A stretch of DNA of 64,000 nucleotides from Asterella californica (taxonomy: Eukaryota; Streptophyta; Marchantiopsida; Marchantiales; Aytoniaceae). The position numbers and the translations under genes were made by a program. The stretch spans positions 6,820,001 to 6,884,000 of the forward strand of contig JAYKYS010000010.1 in NCBI GenBank assembly GCA_036924285.1, read 5' to 3'. This document shows positions 1 to 12,374 of this stretch, piece by piece (positions within the stretch are counted from its first letter, which is position 1; each line of letters begins with the position of its first letter). The notes beneath the pieces were generated by a model. It worked only from the letters and a program-made list of their open reading frames with translations. It was not told where the DNA came from and made no database searches.

Positions 1-36
1 TCTTCTTACTAACTAGACTAAGAAAGAAGATAGCAG

Positions 37-970
37 TCAAACTTGTATTGGGAATGCACGGTCCGAGTCAGTGCTCCTCAATAATGCCTCTGTTAAAGAC
101 AAGAAATCTGACAGATTCTCCATGTCCACAGCAGCATGAGGCAATTCGCTTGTCACGCGTGGTTGGTTTCGTGTAGTTCTCTTGTGCTCAATGTGGGCTG
201 CCTTCGTTGAAATAGCGATGGTTGCAGTTGGGACATCGTCTGCTATCTTTTGAAGAAAAATATGTTGTAGATATCTTCTGATGTCACCTCATGCGACCTG
301 ACAAACGAAGTCCACAAAGCATCTGATCGCCGTTTTGTATGCCAGCCTGCATTAACCATCTAAGAGAAGCAGTGTATTTGTCAAAAACAAGCATACTACT
401 TAAACAACGGACACATGTGTTAGAGAGGAGATGCGAAGACTTATACCTATTGAACTGCAATGCCCTCGGGAGGATGTTCATGTACTCAAGCTCAACTCTA
501 TTCTTTGTGTCTGCAGCGCCCAATAACATCAAGAGTTTACAGCCATCACTGATCATGACCTCAGAGATGTTTTTAGTCATTGCAGTGTGATGCGGTTCGA
601 TGTCATTTTTCAAGCAATATCCAACCATTCCAACAAAGGTATGTAGACCTTTGTTGGACATAGCCTTAACACAGACTTCTCTGTCTATCAATCTGTTCTT
701 GTCCTAGCTCAAAGACTCTACTAAATGTTTCTTGATATATGCAGTGGACTTGGCATAGAGACAAATAACACCTTGGAAATGGAGGTGTAAAAGGGTACCT
801 CCCCTCTCTACTGAGAATAAGCCTGAAAAACATTTTGCATGAAAGAAATCTGAGAGGCGGGAGAACAATTCCAACTCTAAGTCAGCTCCAGTCATACATA
901 CCGTGACAGATACCTCAATCGTTGGTCTCTTGGCTCTTGCTTGTCTGCGTAGTGACATCGTGCTATTCAA
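37..970 (-). pseudogene. Decayed HUH-endonuclease (Rep-like) gene fragment
   Basis: One minus-strand frame stays readable from 970 to 37, about 310 codons, broken only by TAG at 704-706 and TGA at 284-286. The first part has a hydrophobic-flanked HLHFQG stretch (HLH at 779-787), the H-x-H metal-binding motif of HUH nickases. After the first stop comes GYCLK (Tyr and Lys codons within 608-619), fitting the YxxK catalytic motif of Rep proteins. Both motifs fall in the expected order. HUH nickases start rolling-circle replication or transposition; I recall similar proteins in replitron-type eukaryotic transposons but cannot verify that here. No helicase or terminal repeats are seen, and the downstream side runs into the window edge. 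First good ATG is at 956-958. Inference: fossil of a HUH mobile element or an integrated Rep gene, no longer functional. Confidence 0.6.
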
Positions 971-3900
971 ATTCAGGAAAATGCCGACACATGTAACGAT
1001 TTTTGGTTCGGTTCAGGTCTTCGCAGATACAAGATAGAGAGCAATTACGATAAAAAGAATGGACAGTAGACTTTACAAAACCATCGTCACGGATAAAGTA
1101 AATGGGATAGGAAAACATACAGAACCTGCGGTCCTAGAGGTATAAACATAGTTTGTCAGACGAGTATCTGAAAAACTGATAAAGCCCGGCCAAAGTCTAC
1201 AATGGAGGGTTATGGACGGAGCATGGATAGCAAGTTCTGGCTATTTGTACATAGTCGAACTTCAGCAAAAAGAACACAACGTCTTGCGAAAAACAGTTCA
1301 AGATAGTTATATGATCTACTGAGTTGTAGGATGGACTGATCGAAACTGATCATGGGCTGCTTGGAAGTAAGAAAAGAGAATTTCAGTGCATCTATAACCA
1401 AGTGGAGAGTATCGAAAGTGTCAGCGGTAATTGACGAAAGAGGTGGAGATATAGAGCTATGAGATAGCAGCTCTGCATGCTGCTGTTCGCTATCGGAATC
1501 GGACATGACAACGGCTCGACACAACAGACGTTTTTCTCATCATCGGCAGGATTGACCATCCCTATATGACAGTACAGGAAAGAAGGACATCGCAATATAG
1601 TGAAGAAAATATCCATCTGCAAGTGGGTGACAGTGTCAGCCATACTTGAGACACAGACGTGTACAGCACCCCGTCCGCTACCGCTCTACATGGTTCAGTG
1701 GAAATAAACCTCTCCGAGAAATGAATACCGTGACCCGCCGGCAAAAAGAGTGCACGAAGAAAATAAACCGCGCGGTAAAGCCATGGCAGTAAGCACGACA
1801 AGACAGCCACGTTAATCTGAAAACTACAAATTTGAAATTTTTTTTGATTGAACCTCACGGAAGATAATTATAAACAACAATGATTGATCTGAAAATCTAC
1901 TTAAGACATAGTCTGATGATAGTTTTCTCGTGACTAACATCATCCTTTAAACAATAGACAATTATCATTTGGAACTTCTAAAACTCAAAACATAATCACT
2001 ATAGCAAGACCTTACAGCTATTGCTTGTTGGAAGTGAGAAAACAATGTATAGGGAGAATGACCAGAGGCATTTGAAAGGTAGTTTGCGAAGCTAACACTT
2101 TTGCCTTGAGAACCACCGAATAAAGTTAATCAACTAGGAACCAAAGTAGAAATATCCGGTACATTAGTGTTATTCTCCAAGTTGATGTGCTTAGTAGAGC
2201 TTGCATCAAGGATGTGGAACATCTCATTAACAATAACATCTTCAATCAATCCTCCACTAAACCTCATTGGATTCTCCTTGTTTTAGCTCCATCAAATTAT
2301 CGTCAAGAAATAACTTGCTTGCAACGTTCTGTCCACAACTTAGGTCTGTATGATGTTAGACCAAACATCTAAGAAGCATATCCGTATTCATCTAGTCAGT
2401 TTGTTCTCAAGACAAGCAGAAATTTTCTTGTGAGCTTTCCACAACCATTCGCACAACGCTTACGTAATAGAATGATAGAAGTATCCAACCGTAAATCAAC
2501 AAGAACTCATTTTTTATCTTCTGTAACAATAAACTCATCAAACTGTGTGTTGGATCCTCCTTGCTAATAACATTCATGTACTTGTATTTGCAGTATAGGC
2601 AACTAGAGTTATCGTGCCAAAAGAATATCAGTTTAAGATGTAGGAAAGAATTTTGTAGTGAGTCAACTCGTCTTAGCTATATGTCAGATTGCATTAGCCA
2701 CCTCGACGATATCAAAGATTTGCCAAAAGGGATCATAGCTCGAAAGCAGGTCTTGAAGATCAAAGACAGATTATAGACAGACCTATACTCCGTTAGAATC
2801 ATCGTGACTTGTTTGTTGTGATAAGTGTGGGTTAAAAAACGTACGACGGATGTAACAGAATGTAGAAATAAAGGAGCCAATGATGTGATAAACAGAATGT
2901 ATGATAAGATATAAGAGTTTTGACTAAGAGTGAATGAAGTATCTAGGATAACTAAACATGTCGAACAACACTATCAAACATCTATCACTAGTACTACCCA
3001 AGTATTTATAAGGAGTAGAGAGAGCAAATATAGGGAGGTGATCTTCTCCACCCACCGGACGGCTGTAATATTTTTCTCTTTATTGCTCATAGAGCAATAT
3101 GATATTACACAGATTTATCCATTAGAGTGCTGCTATGAACAAACTCGACTAAAATCTGTCACCATTTAGCCATTATAAAAACATGTAAAGTGATTGAATC
3201 ACTTCTCAACACATACATGCAAGATATGACAATCAAAAGTTTATATATCTGTAACCAGAACCATCAATTACAAAATAAGATGAGAATGAGTGATCAATAT
3301 AAATGACCATCGAGAGAAATGTCTAGAGTATCTAGAATATATCTTTCTAGTTGTTTATACGTACAAAACATCTCAAATACAATTGTTATAGCTCTTCTTT
3401 GTCGGAGATTGGCGTCTAAATGCAAGAGACTACTCTCTGAGTAATGAACTATCACAACTACCTCGTATCTATGGAAGACTTGTTCTTATCTGAAATACTG
3501 GATTCTCTAAACACCAATCGTAGTTCAAATCATCATTTCCATAATATAACAACATTTGTATACTATCAGAATTGTTATGTGTACAAGGTAACTTGTTTAT
3601 AACGGTGGACCTTAACGAAATGAATATCAAGTAAAATCTCGAGATAATGCTTAGAAAAGACAAATTGAGATATATTTATATCTTATGTAGTTTCAAACAT
3701 CGATCATCAAAGCTCAGCAGATTCTTTCTGGATAAGTGGTAACACTAAGATATGCAACTTTTCTGACAATCAGAAAACAATAAAATAGGCATAAAATAGG
3801 CATAAAATAAAATAAAAGAATAATAAGAATCGTCTCTAGCGGTAAATCTTCTTAATTCTTCCGTTGCTTATGCTAGCCTATGCCTCAGACAATTAAGAAA

Positions 3901-5579
3901 TCAGATTTGCTGCTTGTCATCTTCCAAAGCGTGCTCTCTCTAGGTTTGGTAACAACAGAGAACTTCTCACCAGCAAAACTGTTTTTCCCAAGAAAATAGA
4001 AATCTCAAAATTACAAAAAGAGATAACTTTAGAGGGTTTCGAAAGAGTATCATTTCAAAGTTTTTCGTTGATAGACTAGTAATAGCAACTTTGAGTTTCA
4101 TGAGCGTGAGGTGAAAAAACCAATATTACCCTTTCCAGATTTTTGATTGACAGACTGTACCTTACGTGAGCGTAAAACACTAGGTAAAATTTCATCAAGC
4201 TGCGTAAGATAATGGACAATGCAGGTAAAGTCACGAGTAATGATAAAATTTTACTTTGTGTAGTACGCTACTAAAGGCCTTGCCCGATAACGTGTCTTAT
4301 GCGAATAAGCCAGTCTTTCGAGCAGAGGGGTTACCTGCGTAAGGCCACTACTGGCAGGTGAAAAACTATACATCACCTCATGCTTATTTATGTGATGTGT
4401 GCACTTAGAATTTTCTCCTTAGAGTTATGGAGAAAATGATTCGATTCAGTTTTCTGTATGCTTTTTAGTTTATTTTATTTTCAATATCATCTTGGTGTGC
4501 AGGTATTTGTTCGTTCCCATATCTGAGGACACAAAGACTTACAATTTCATGAGAACTGAAATGTTGGTTGGATGTGACAAAAATCTTGTTCTATAACGAC
4601 AAAATAAACCAGGTGCAAATGGCCTCTAACTTGGTCAAAAAGTGCAGCCATGTAAAAGAATATGTTATAGAATATTCGTGCCAGAAAAATAATCTTCTGC
4701 AGCAATAATTCGCTTGAATTGGCATGGTTGGAGAGAATTAAAGTAGGACTGCGCAGTGCACGTTACCTCCCCATAATTTACCTAACCTCATTATCACACC
4801 ACGGACACTCCACCATCCAACCGTGGTAGCTTCCGCTGTCCTACTTCCTGTCTTCCAAACATAAATGTAGCAATGTAGCATATGATAGAAACGCAACACA
4901 CATTACAGACACGCCTCTTGTCATTCTGAGCATTAGAAAACTGAGCGGCGTAGATTGGTAACTGTCAATGTCACTGCGAATTGAATCGTACGGACTGTTC
5001 CATGATCAAACATCTAGGTGAACAAGTGTTGGCATCCTACCCGACGAAGAAACAAACCTACCCTCTCATTCGTGGCCTGTTGACAATCACTACAAGAGCA
5101 TGCACTCATAACTTTTACTCATACGCAGTGAATAGTACAACAATAGTAGGCGATCATCACTTCCCGGTCCAGAATACTTTTCGCCAAACTTCACGCCCCT
5201 AAGGTCAGATCCTCCACACCGACCCTGCTCGCGTAGTGCTCAATGTCGTGGCAGCAGCCACGAACAGAAACCGAGAACAGAGAGTGAAAGAGAGAGAAAA
5301 GCATGCTTAGCTTTATTTACTGTATGCTTTCGTGGATATAACTTGTACTGTACTCGCACATCGAGCAAACATGTACTAATTTCTGGCACTCGTCTGATTA
5401 GGGATGTATCCAACTTGTCCGCAGGGCGTAGTCCACGGCTGGGAGACCCTTCAGACGAACAGAATGGGCGGCAATCTGTTTCTCGCGCGGTATTCCTCAA
5501 CTGTGAGGACCGTGGCAAAAATCTGAAGGCCTGACGACAAATGCATGTCGTGAATGATGGAACCGATAAGAACCGATCG
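971..5579. other. Intergenic, no recognisable gene
   Basis: Short ORFs of 60-104 codons occur on both strands (for example near 1210-1858 and 2187-3169), but none shows a domain, a consistent frame or a recognisable family. From about 1900 to 4700 the sequence is AT-rich, with simple low-complexity patches such as the repeated aaaataggcat unit near 3783-3815. I see no transposon termini here. Confidence 0.5.
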
Positions 5580-5875
5580 GATCCATGCAGGAGCGGAAAA
5601 TAACCTCTTCCTACTTAAAATGGCTACTGTAGTGGCGCCGTGTAAGTTCTACCTGAAGAGTTATCAGGGCAGTGGACGAATAATCTCATCACCACGAAAT
5701 TACTCTAGAATACACTATCTACATGAAACACCGCTACTCTACCGATTCTCACTGAATCGCGAGTTCTATCCGAAGAAGTGACAGGGCAACGGACGGAGAG
5801 TACCAGCACTAAGTTACTCTATGAATACACTATCTACATTTAACATCGCTATTCTGCTGACTCTCACTAAATCAT
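5580..5875. repeat. Imperfect local repeats in the LEA_2 3' flank
   Basis: A block at about 5668-5762 recurs at about 5779-5873; both start with a cagggca-type motif and share the core tacactatctacat. A second partial match links the region around 5585 (atgcagg, then a GAAAATAA block) to the last codons and stop of the LEA_2 gene near 5874-5910. The last coding bases and 3' flank therefore look locally duplicated. Alignment was by eye. Confidence 0.5.
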
Positions 5876-6996
5876 GCAGGCGTGTAACAACTGCTGAAAA
5901 TAATCTCGGCATCGCTGTCTTCGATTTGGGGCTTCACATTGAGCTTGCAGTGCACTGGAATATTCAGATGCTTTACATTAATTCCGAGAAGTCTGTAGTG
6001 TCCCGTGGCAGAGCCTCTCAGCTCCACCCTAACATTGGCCTCGTTCACCTCTCGAAGGAGATTGACTGCATCCAGTGGGTCCTTGATCTTTGCCAGTGTC
6101 TTAGGCACCTTAGCCAACAAGTTAGTCACATTTTTCTGCGACTGCTGGAAGCCACGAACAGATGTCTGGCCTAGAACTTGCTCTCTGAAATTCAGTGTCA
6201 AATTCACAGCCTTGTGCTCGACGACAGCAAACTTGTTGGGATTCGTAATCCTCACCAAGCAAGTGATACCCGTTTCAAGCCATGGCTCACGGTCTCTGGT
6301 ATCGGTAGACAATAGCTTGAAATCGGTGACGTTCAGATTCACAACACGAATACTTGGAGGAGTGGGCCTTAATGCGAAGTAGAGAGAAGCGACGATGATC
6401 CCTGCGGTTATGAGAACCAGAATGCTCGAGCTAAACACACAACAACAGCAATCTCGGTACCTGTTCTTCTTCTCTTCAACTATGTCGTTCCACTCATCTT
6501 CCAAGTTTGGCTCTTTCAGCTTGTGCATTTTGAAGCTCCTGGTCTTGCGCGTGTCATGTACATGAGGGCCAGGAGATCTTGGCATTTCGGCAGGCACCTC
6601 AGCGTACCCCATATTAGCAAAAGTGAGATCCAGGTTCCCGTTCCTGCCCTTGGTACTAGTCAAAGGGTAATTCACCGCGGCCTCCTCGTCGTGCAGTTTC
6701 GCCCTTGGCGATAAAACGTTCTTCATGGTCGGGGCCTTCGCAAACATGGGATTTGGCAAGGCCCTGTCCGAAAAGCGAGAAGACTGCGACCGAGGCGGGG
6801 AACTTCGAGTAGGTGGCATGTCGAACCCTCTCCCAGTTTGAGTCGTTATGAAACGGGGCTCCGCCATGGGCATATACTGCTCCGAGAAATCCCGAGAGGC
6901 ACTCAGCAAATCAAAGCTGTCTTCGTACATTACAGCGTTGATATGAGTTTGTACAAATGGCGGTTTCTTGGTGTTTCTTGGAGGCATGGTCGGCAT
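5872..6996 (-). CDS. LEA_2 / NDR1-HIN1-like single-pass membrane protein
   Basis: Intact single-exon ORF of 374 aa. Residues 1-180 are a polar, disordered-looking N-terminal region rich in Pro, Ser and Arg. A Cys cluster (RDCCCC, 181-186) leads into one hydrophobic segment at about 187-209. The rest, about 210-374, is a LEA_2 beta-sandwich: ALRPTPPSIRVVNLNVTDF after the membrane, then the family-typical ITNPNKF near 250-256 and a hydrophobic C-terminus. This layout is that of plant NHL proteins, usually at the plasma membrane with the LEA_2 domain outside and linked to defence or stress. The N-terminal cytosolic part is longer than in small NHL proteins of about 210-260 aa. Start: first ATG at 6994-6996; a second at 6985-6987 would remove three residues. 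Stop TGA at 5872-5874. Its exact role cannot be told from sequence. Confidence 0.88.
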   Translation of the reverse strand: MPTMPPRNTKKPPFVQTHINAVMYEDSFDLLSASRDFSEQYMPMAEPRFITTQTGRGFDMPPTRSSPPRSQSSRFSDRALPNPMFAKAPTMKNVLSPRAKLHDEEAAVNYPLTSTKGRNGNLDLTFANMGYAEVPAEMPRSPGPHVHDTRKTRSFKMHKLKEPNLEDEWNDIVEEKKNRYRDCCCCVFSSSILVLITAGIIVASLYFALRPTPPSIRVVNLNVTDFKLLSTDTRDREPWLETGITCLVRITNPNKFAVVEHKAVNLTLNFREQVLGQTSVRGFQQSQKNVTNLLAKVPKTLAKIKDPLDAVNLLREVNEANVRVELRGSATGHYRLLGINVKHLNIPVHCKLNVKPQIEDSDAEIIFSSCYTPA

Positions 6997-7096
6997 CTTT
7001 ACCCCCTGGCTCGTGACCGCTGCAAACTATCAAGTGTCTGCTGATCACCGATGAATCTCTCCGGCTTCCACTCTACAGAACAACCTCCATGAAGCC

Positions 7097-7106
7097 CGAT
7101 ATACAA
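7097..7106 (-). promoter_or_regulatory. Possible TATA-like element of the LEA_2 gene
   Basis: On the minus strand this reads TTGTATATCG about 100 bp upstream of the LEA_2 ATG, a plausible distance for a plant core promoter. It is only a short match and no transcription start can be seen. Confidence 0.2.
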
Positions 7107-9875
7107 CTATCTGTGTCCTATGCAGATGAAGCACCGCAAAAGCGCTTCGCTTGAAATACGCGAACAACACTCATACCACTTCCATTCCTGTAAAAGAGGC
7201 TGGTAGGTGATCACGAGCTCTCCTCACATTGAGGCCTGAAAGCGTTACGCTATGTTTATGTGCAACCGACACGACACTTTGTATTCCCGCAGCGAAAGGC
7301 GGCAAAGAAGGGTCCACCGCGAAAAATACTGCCTGCAGTAAACGAGCTCCCGCGCCCGCCAGTTCTCACAGCGTATGGGAGCATCAACTATCTTTTACAA
7401 AACAGCACTTCAACACTCTCGCGACTCGCGAGTTGGTCAAAGCGCAAAGTAGCTGCAAGGTGATTCTATTGAGAGAGGAGGCACCGCATTGACCGCAAGA
7501 GTGCAAGAGTCTGCAAAGGATTCCGGCGAGAGCCGAAGGATGCGATAGCCTCACTGCTGCTATAGTCAGGATAACTGGCACGTCCGAAGGGGGAGGAAGC
7601 ATAAATAATCAAGTGTCATAATCAAGAACCATAAAGGAAGCGGAAAGATTGCCAGGCTGCTCGCATCTTCTTGTCGGGCCAAAAGTAGGAACTCGGGACT
7701 CTGGAGACCAGCGAAGCAGCCGAAGCTTATGGCCACTGAATAGTCTATCATCGCCGAGCTTTGTTGCAGCGCTATAGTAGGAGCATCGAACTCTCCGACG
7801 TGAAGTGAAAGTTCACACGAGCGAAAACACAATCAGAAGAGCTGCATTCAACTTCCCCCGCTTTCCACTCCCGGATTTCCAGCCCACCTTCACCAACTTG
7901 ACGGTCAAACAGAGGCCAAGCAGCCGCAAGGTGGCCTTGCTATAATGCTAATTGGAACTTCAAGACGGCTTAGCCGCTGAGCGACTCCCGGCTGGATTTC
8001 CGTCGCCTTGCAGACCTGCAGTGCACATGGCCACGGCTGTTCTGTCCTTGAGCGCCTGTCGTTTCCCGAGGCAACCCTGTTCTTGTCCTAACCATATCCC
8101 CCCTCAGTGGACTGCAGAGTGAGCTCCACACCTGCGCCAGGCTCCCGTAAGCAGTCACATGTGATCTGATCGTACTCTTCAAGTCCACCAAATGCAATTG
8201 TTTCCTGTGTGCAGATACCGAACACCTGTCTTCCACTCACGCGCTTTCGAGAGAATTGAGGTTTCTAGCCGGAAGAGTTCTGCGACAACTTTGTATGGTA
8301 CTACTGATGACTTCAATTCTGTCTTAGTTCCATGCACTTGGTGTGAGAGGAAATGTAGTGTTGGTTGTGAAAGATTCCGCTCAACTTTGTTGATGAGGGG
8401 GAAATGTCATCTAACAAGTTTGTCGCGAGATGAGTTTTGGGCCCTTTTAAGTTCTGCCACGCGAATGTTCAAACGTCATGAGTGTGAACTGGACCGTAGG
8501 GAGAGAAAGAGTGCACGTTTGTAGAATGAGTTCCTTGGTCGTAGCGAAAGAGGAACATCATTCATCTTTTCTGTGCTGCCTTTCTGAGTCTAAAGTTGTT
8601 CATCCCATAAGCTAGGAAACAGTGCATTCGTTTCACTAGCCTGAAATGAATCCTTCATACGACATATGGGATTCCGAGCGGACTCACCATCAAGAATTCT
8701 TTCATGCTAAACAGTTCATATCGAGCTCTAACTAGCGTGAACTTTGTCGCTGGTGATTTAGCATCATCTAACTGTACGATCATCAGGAGCCACCAACAAC
8801 AGAGTATATGATAATGCTTACTATCGAGGTTTTTACTAGGTAAGTAGCTTGAAAGTCTTACGTCCTAAGCTTAACATGTTCCACTTTGCCGGCGAAGGGT
8901 ACCCCATAATGAAAATATGGGACCCATGACTTTGTTAGCAATCTCTCTGAAACGAGAATAGATTCGAAAGTTTCTTGATTTTAGGTTTTACTCATTCCAG
9001 TATGGATCTAGCGACCTATAATAATGTTGTACGCGAGCCGCCTTAAGAGTCATGACTCGAAAGGGGTGAACATCGCACCAGTAAGATGTCAGCAAACGCT
9101 CATGGTAGAAGAGAAGCGTACAAATTAGAACATACTGAAAACAGAATGATCCTCGGACTCTTGGAGCATCACCACCACTCCAACGCCAATTCTTACAAGT
9201 TCCTGCAGGGAAGGAAAAACGTCATGGTCTAGATCAATCGTCAAACGAAGATTTATGCTCGACTTTATCGGAGAGACATCCGGCTTTGTAGCATAAAAAG
9301 TTAAGAAGTTCCAACAGTTCTTCTTACTTGAGTTCGTGACGTAACCCACCCTCGTGCACCCTAACAGCAGAAACGGATTTCTCGAGCTACGTATGTCAGG
9401 ATCGGTTCGTAGTCCGATCTTTACAAGCTTTTCTTTTTCAGCGTTAGTTGACAACCTGGACCCACTAGCATTGCGAACATCAAGTGTTGTCACATGGCTC
9501 GATATTTCGTACAGGTAAAAGTGTCGTCACACTGCTCAAATATTTCGTACAAGTGAAAGGGTACAAAGTCACGTCTTCCGTTAGTGGCAATATAGTTATA
9601 ATTCTGACTGCGTTCGGAACGTGACTGACCGTCAATACCACTTGGAAACTTTTGTCTCGTGTAACTCGTTATGTACACGGTACTTGTTCACTGCCATGAC
9701 AGTGTTCGATGTGTTGGCTGGCTAGAAATAGTGATAGCGAAATACTTGATAGCGAAACGATAGAACTTGGATACAAGTAATGATTTGTAAACCTTGTTGA
9801 GAAGTATTTTCTCTGTGATTGTGCATTTTACATTCAATCTTTAACTAAATTTTTCTCGAAGGCTATTGTCAGCCA
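7107..9875. other. Intergenic, no recognisable gene
   Basis: ORFs at 8192-8524 (plus, 110 codons) and 9125-9493 (minus, 122 codons) are the longest. Neither resembles a family I know, and neither has an extended neighbour in frame. Around 9500-9560 there is a short local repeat with an atttcgtaca core. This stretch probably holds the upstream region of the LEA_2 gene plus non-coding DNA. Confidence 0.45.
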
Positions 9876-9983
9876 GTTACTAATGATTATTTTGATTTTT
9901 TGTTGAACGTTTTTCTTTTTCCTCTTTCTTCTTAGAAGTGCAGTTTGGATTCACTCACCTCCGATTCACCACTCTTCCATCTT

Positions 9984-10041
9984 CACATTAATTTATCCTC
10001 TAACCCTTCCGACGTAAAAAGTTAAGTGATAAATTAATGTG
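9984..10041. other. Inverted repeat (hairpin) in duplication copy 1
   Basis: Arms CACATTAATTTATC (9984-9997) and GATAAATTAATGTG (10028-10041) are perfect 14-bp complements separated by 30 bases. Confidence 0.8.
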
Positions 10042-10352
10042 TATAATTAATGCATTTTTCTTCAACAGGCACTCACACTTGTACCCCAGAAGCGCATTGC
10101 CCTGCACTCCACTTATTGGCTTTCTACTGACATCATCGCGATTCCCAGAATGATTAATATTTAACAATTAAGTTTAATTTTGATTTTTGTTGAAACTATC
10201 TAAATTTTCCATATAACATTTATAATATTTCTTGATAATATAAAGTTACTGATGATTATTTTGATTCTCTGTTGAACGTTTTTCTTTTTCCTCCTTCTTC
10301 CTAGAAGTGCAGTTTGGATGCATTCACCACTGATTCACCACCCTTCCATTTT

Positions 10353-10410
10353 CACATTAATTTATCATCTAACCCTTCCGACGTGAAAAGTTAAGTGATA
10401 AATTAATGTG
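10353..10410. other. Inverted repeat (hairpin) in duplication copy 2
   Basis: The same 14-bp arms recur at 10353-10366 and 10397-10410. Both arms are unchanged although the loop has mutated between copies (GTAAAAAG against GTGAAAAG). Confidence 0.8.
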
Positions 10411-10652
10411 TGTAATTAATGCATTTTTCTTCAGCAGGCCCTCACACTTGTACCCCCAGAAGTGCATGGCCCTACACTCCACTTATTGGCTTTCTACTGA
10501 CATCATCGCTGTTCCCAGAATGATTATCATTTAATAATTAAGTTTAATTCTGATTTTTGTTGAAACTATCTAAATTTTCCATATAACACTTATAATATTC
10601 CTGATAATATAAAGGGAGCAGTTCCTGAAGTTGATCGAGCATGGTTATTAGA

Positions 10653-10681
10653 TATTGCTGTTATTTAAGAAGTCTGGACTC
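10653..10681 (+). repeat. 29-bp direct repeat, left copy
   Basis: Begins tattgctg and ends gtctggactc. It recurs with two differences at 62747-62774, so the pair brackets the retrotransposon block. Confidence 0.55.
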
Positions 10682-10686
10682 CGTCA

Positions 10687-10875
10687 CGTCAGTTTAGCAC
10701 CTCGGCTAGGTTGACCGAGTCCGTAGTGGTTAGTCTCAGTAGGGTCGTTAGTGTCATTAGGGCGCATTCTTGGGCTAGCCCCACTAGGGGTATACTTCAC
10801 AAGTAAGACTTGTAGGCTTCAGTACTTCGAGTTGAGTCTTCAAGCTCTTGGTTATGATAGATAGTCTTGATGAGT
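10687..10875 (+). repeat. Dispersed repeat, partner of 62293-62490
   Basis: About 190 bp starting gtttagcacctc and including tagtggttagtctc, aggggtatactt and ttggttatgatagatagtc also occurs at 62293-62490 in the same orientation, roughly 80-85% identical by eye. It may be an LTR piece of the old E5/E6 gypsy family, but I could not define TG/CA ends. Confidence 0.6.
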
Positions 10876-12374
10876 GCAACTTGGATTCTCTACTACGCAG
10901 AGTGGGTGTGGCTCGACTTTAGTGTTTGTGTATTGCGGGTTGGTATGGTGGAGTGAATATTAATATTTATTACTCAATGAAGTCAAGTTGCGAGGTCTGA
11001 TTGAATGCTCTCATATCGTGTATTTCTGTCGATGGTATCTCTGGAGTGTGCAGATCGTTGGTATCTTTGATTTGCGGATGCACGTGTGCACGAGGTGATT
11101 TTTTTTGGTTGTGTGCTTGATTGCTGTTTGGATTAGTAATGTATGGATCTATTCTTGGTCGGATTTGTGATGGGATAGTGCAGAAGTGCTGCCGAAATTT
11201 CATGTGATAGGTTTTTGGGTCAATTTGGTGGTCGATAAATGTGCATCGATGGACGTCGGATAGACGTTGATCAACAATTTTTGATGACGATAGTAGGTGT
11301 CTGTTGGAAAGACGATCCCAACACACCAAAAATGATCTGATAATGATGAAAGATCGAGTGAGTCACAAGAGAAAGAAGGTCACGGGTGGTCAAAAACTGA
11401 CGTAAACTCACATGCGCGTGTACTTTGACAGATTTCTGCCTTGTGGGATTGTTCGAAGTTGCTGTTTGGGGTGTGTTTCTTGCTTGTATGCTTTAGGTCT
11501 CGAGTTGATACTCTACTCTAAGCGGAGTGGAGCGAAAAGTGAGTGAGAGTGTCGCAATATTAGAAGACGTTTAGAAACTTCGAGGAGTAGAGGTGCGTGA
11601 GTGCCTGCGTAAGCTAAGCTCAATTTCAGTGGTGTGAGAGTGAGTAAAATAAGATCACCCAACCCAACACTATTCTTGAAGGATGTGCTTAACTATTTAG
11701 CTCTTAGCTTTGGCTTTATCATTAGACCAATAACTCTTGGTATCTTCTAGGGAGACATGCAAGTATTTATGGACTTGTTTAAGGTGGTAGGAGACCTTTT
11801 CGCATGTTCCTAGAGGAGTGGGTTGACGAATCCATAATACTAAAGGGAAGTTGTAGTTGTGGTAGTGTTTGCTTATGTCGTAGAGATGCACATGAAGGAC
11901 GTTGGTGGCAGTTGACTTGGATGAGTTAGTGGAGCTACCACGTAGAGACCTTTGGAGCTATTAGAGATTTGGACATCTAGTTAGTGATCTTAGGTATAAT
12001 TTATAACAAGTTGGTGTGCATGTGGTCACCAAAGAGGAGCCCTCAGTCTGGATGAGGTTGGGTTCATCTTTTGTGTATATTTGAGTATGGAGGAATATCG
12101 TTTGGACTTCTTCTGGTTGGAATCCCTCCATATTCTACTTCTTGTTTATGCACCGCGGTTGCTTGTGTTGGCGCTCGATTTCTAGAGTGAGTTCACTCCA
12201 ATGTGATGTCAATAGTGAGATTGGAGTTGCGGACCAATCAGACTATCTATGTTTTTCTCACGGTGAGGTTGGACTTGCGAACCAATAGATCGTGAGAGGT
12301 TGTCTATGGTGATGAAATGTATAGGTTGCCCTTATCTTGACCTTCCTAATAGAGGATAGGTGAGCTTAGTAGGA
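10876..12374. other. No recognisable gene; probably decayed transposon DNA
   Basis: Only short ORFs without families. The position, directly before E6 gag-like sequence, suggests an old LTR or leader of that element, but I see no termini or primer-binding site. Confidence 0.35.

Larger units (their letters stand above)
9876..10613. repeat. Direct tandem duplication, two copies of about 369 bp
   Basis: Copy 1 is about 9876-10244 and copy 2 about 10245-10613. Both begin gttact.atgattattttga and end with aatataaag, and they differ by scattered substitutions and one or two single-base indels. The unit is AT-rich at both ends with a more GC-rich centre and has no coding potential. It ends just before the transposon-rich block. 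Confidence 0.85.

Noticed and set aside
8192..8524. 110-codon ORF on the plus strand
   Set aside because: No recognisable domain, no extended frame and overlaps another ORF on the opposite strand; could be chance.
9125..9493. 122-codon ORF on the minus strand
   Set aside because: Composition looks protein-like but no family or supporting context is visible.
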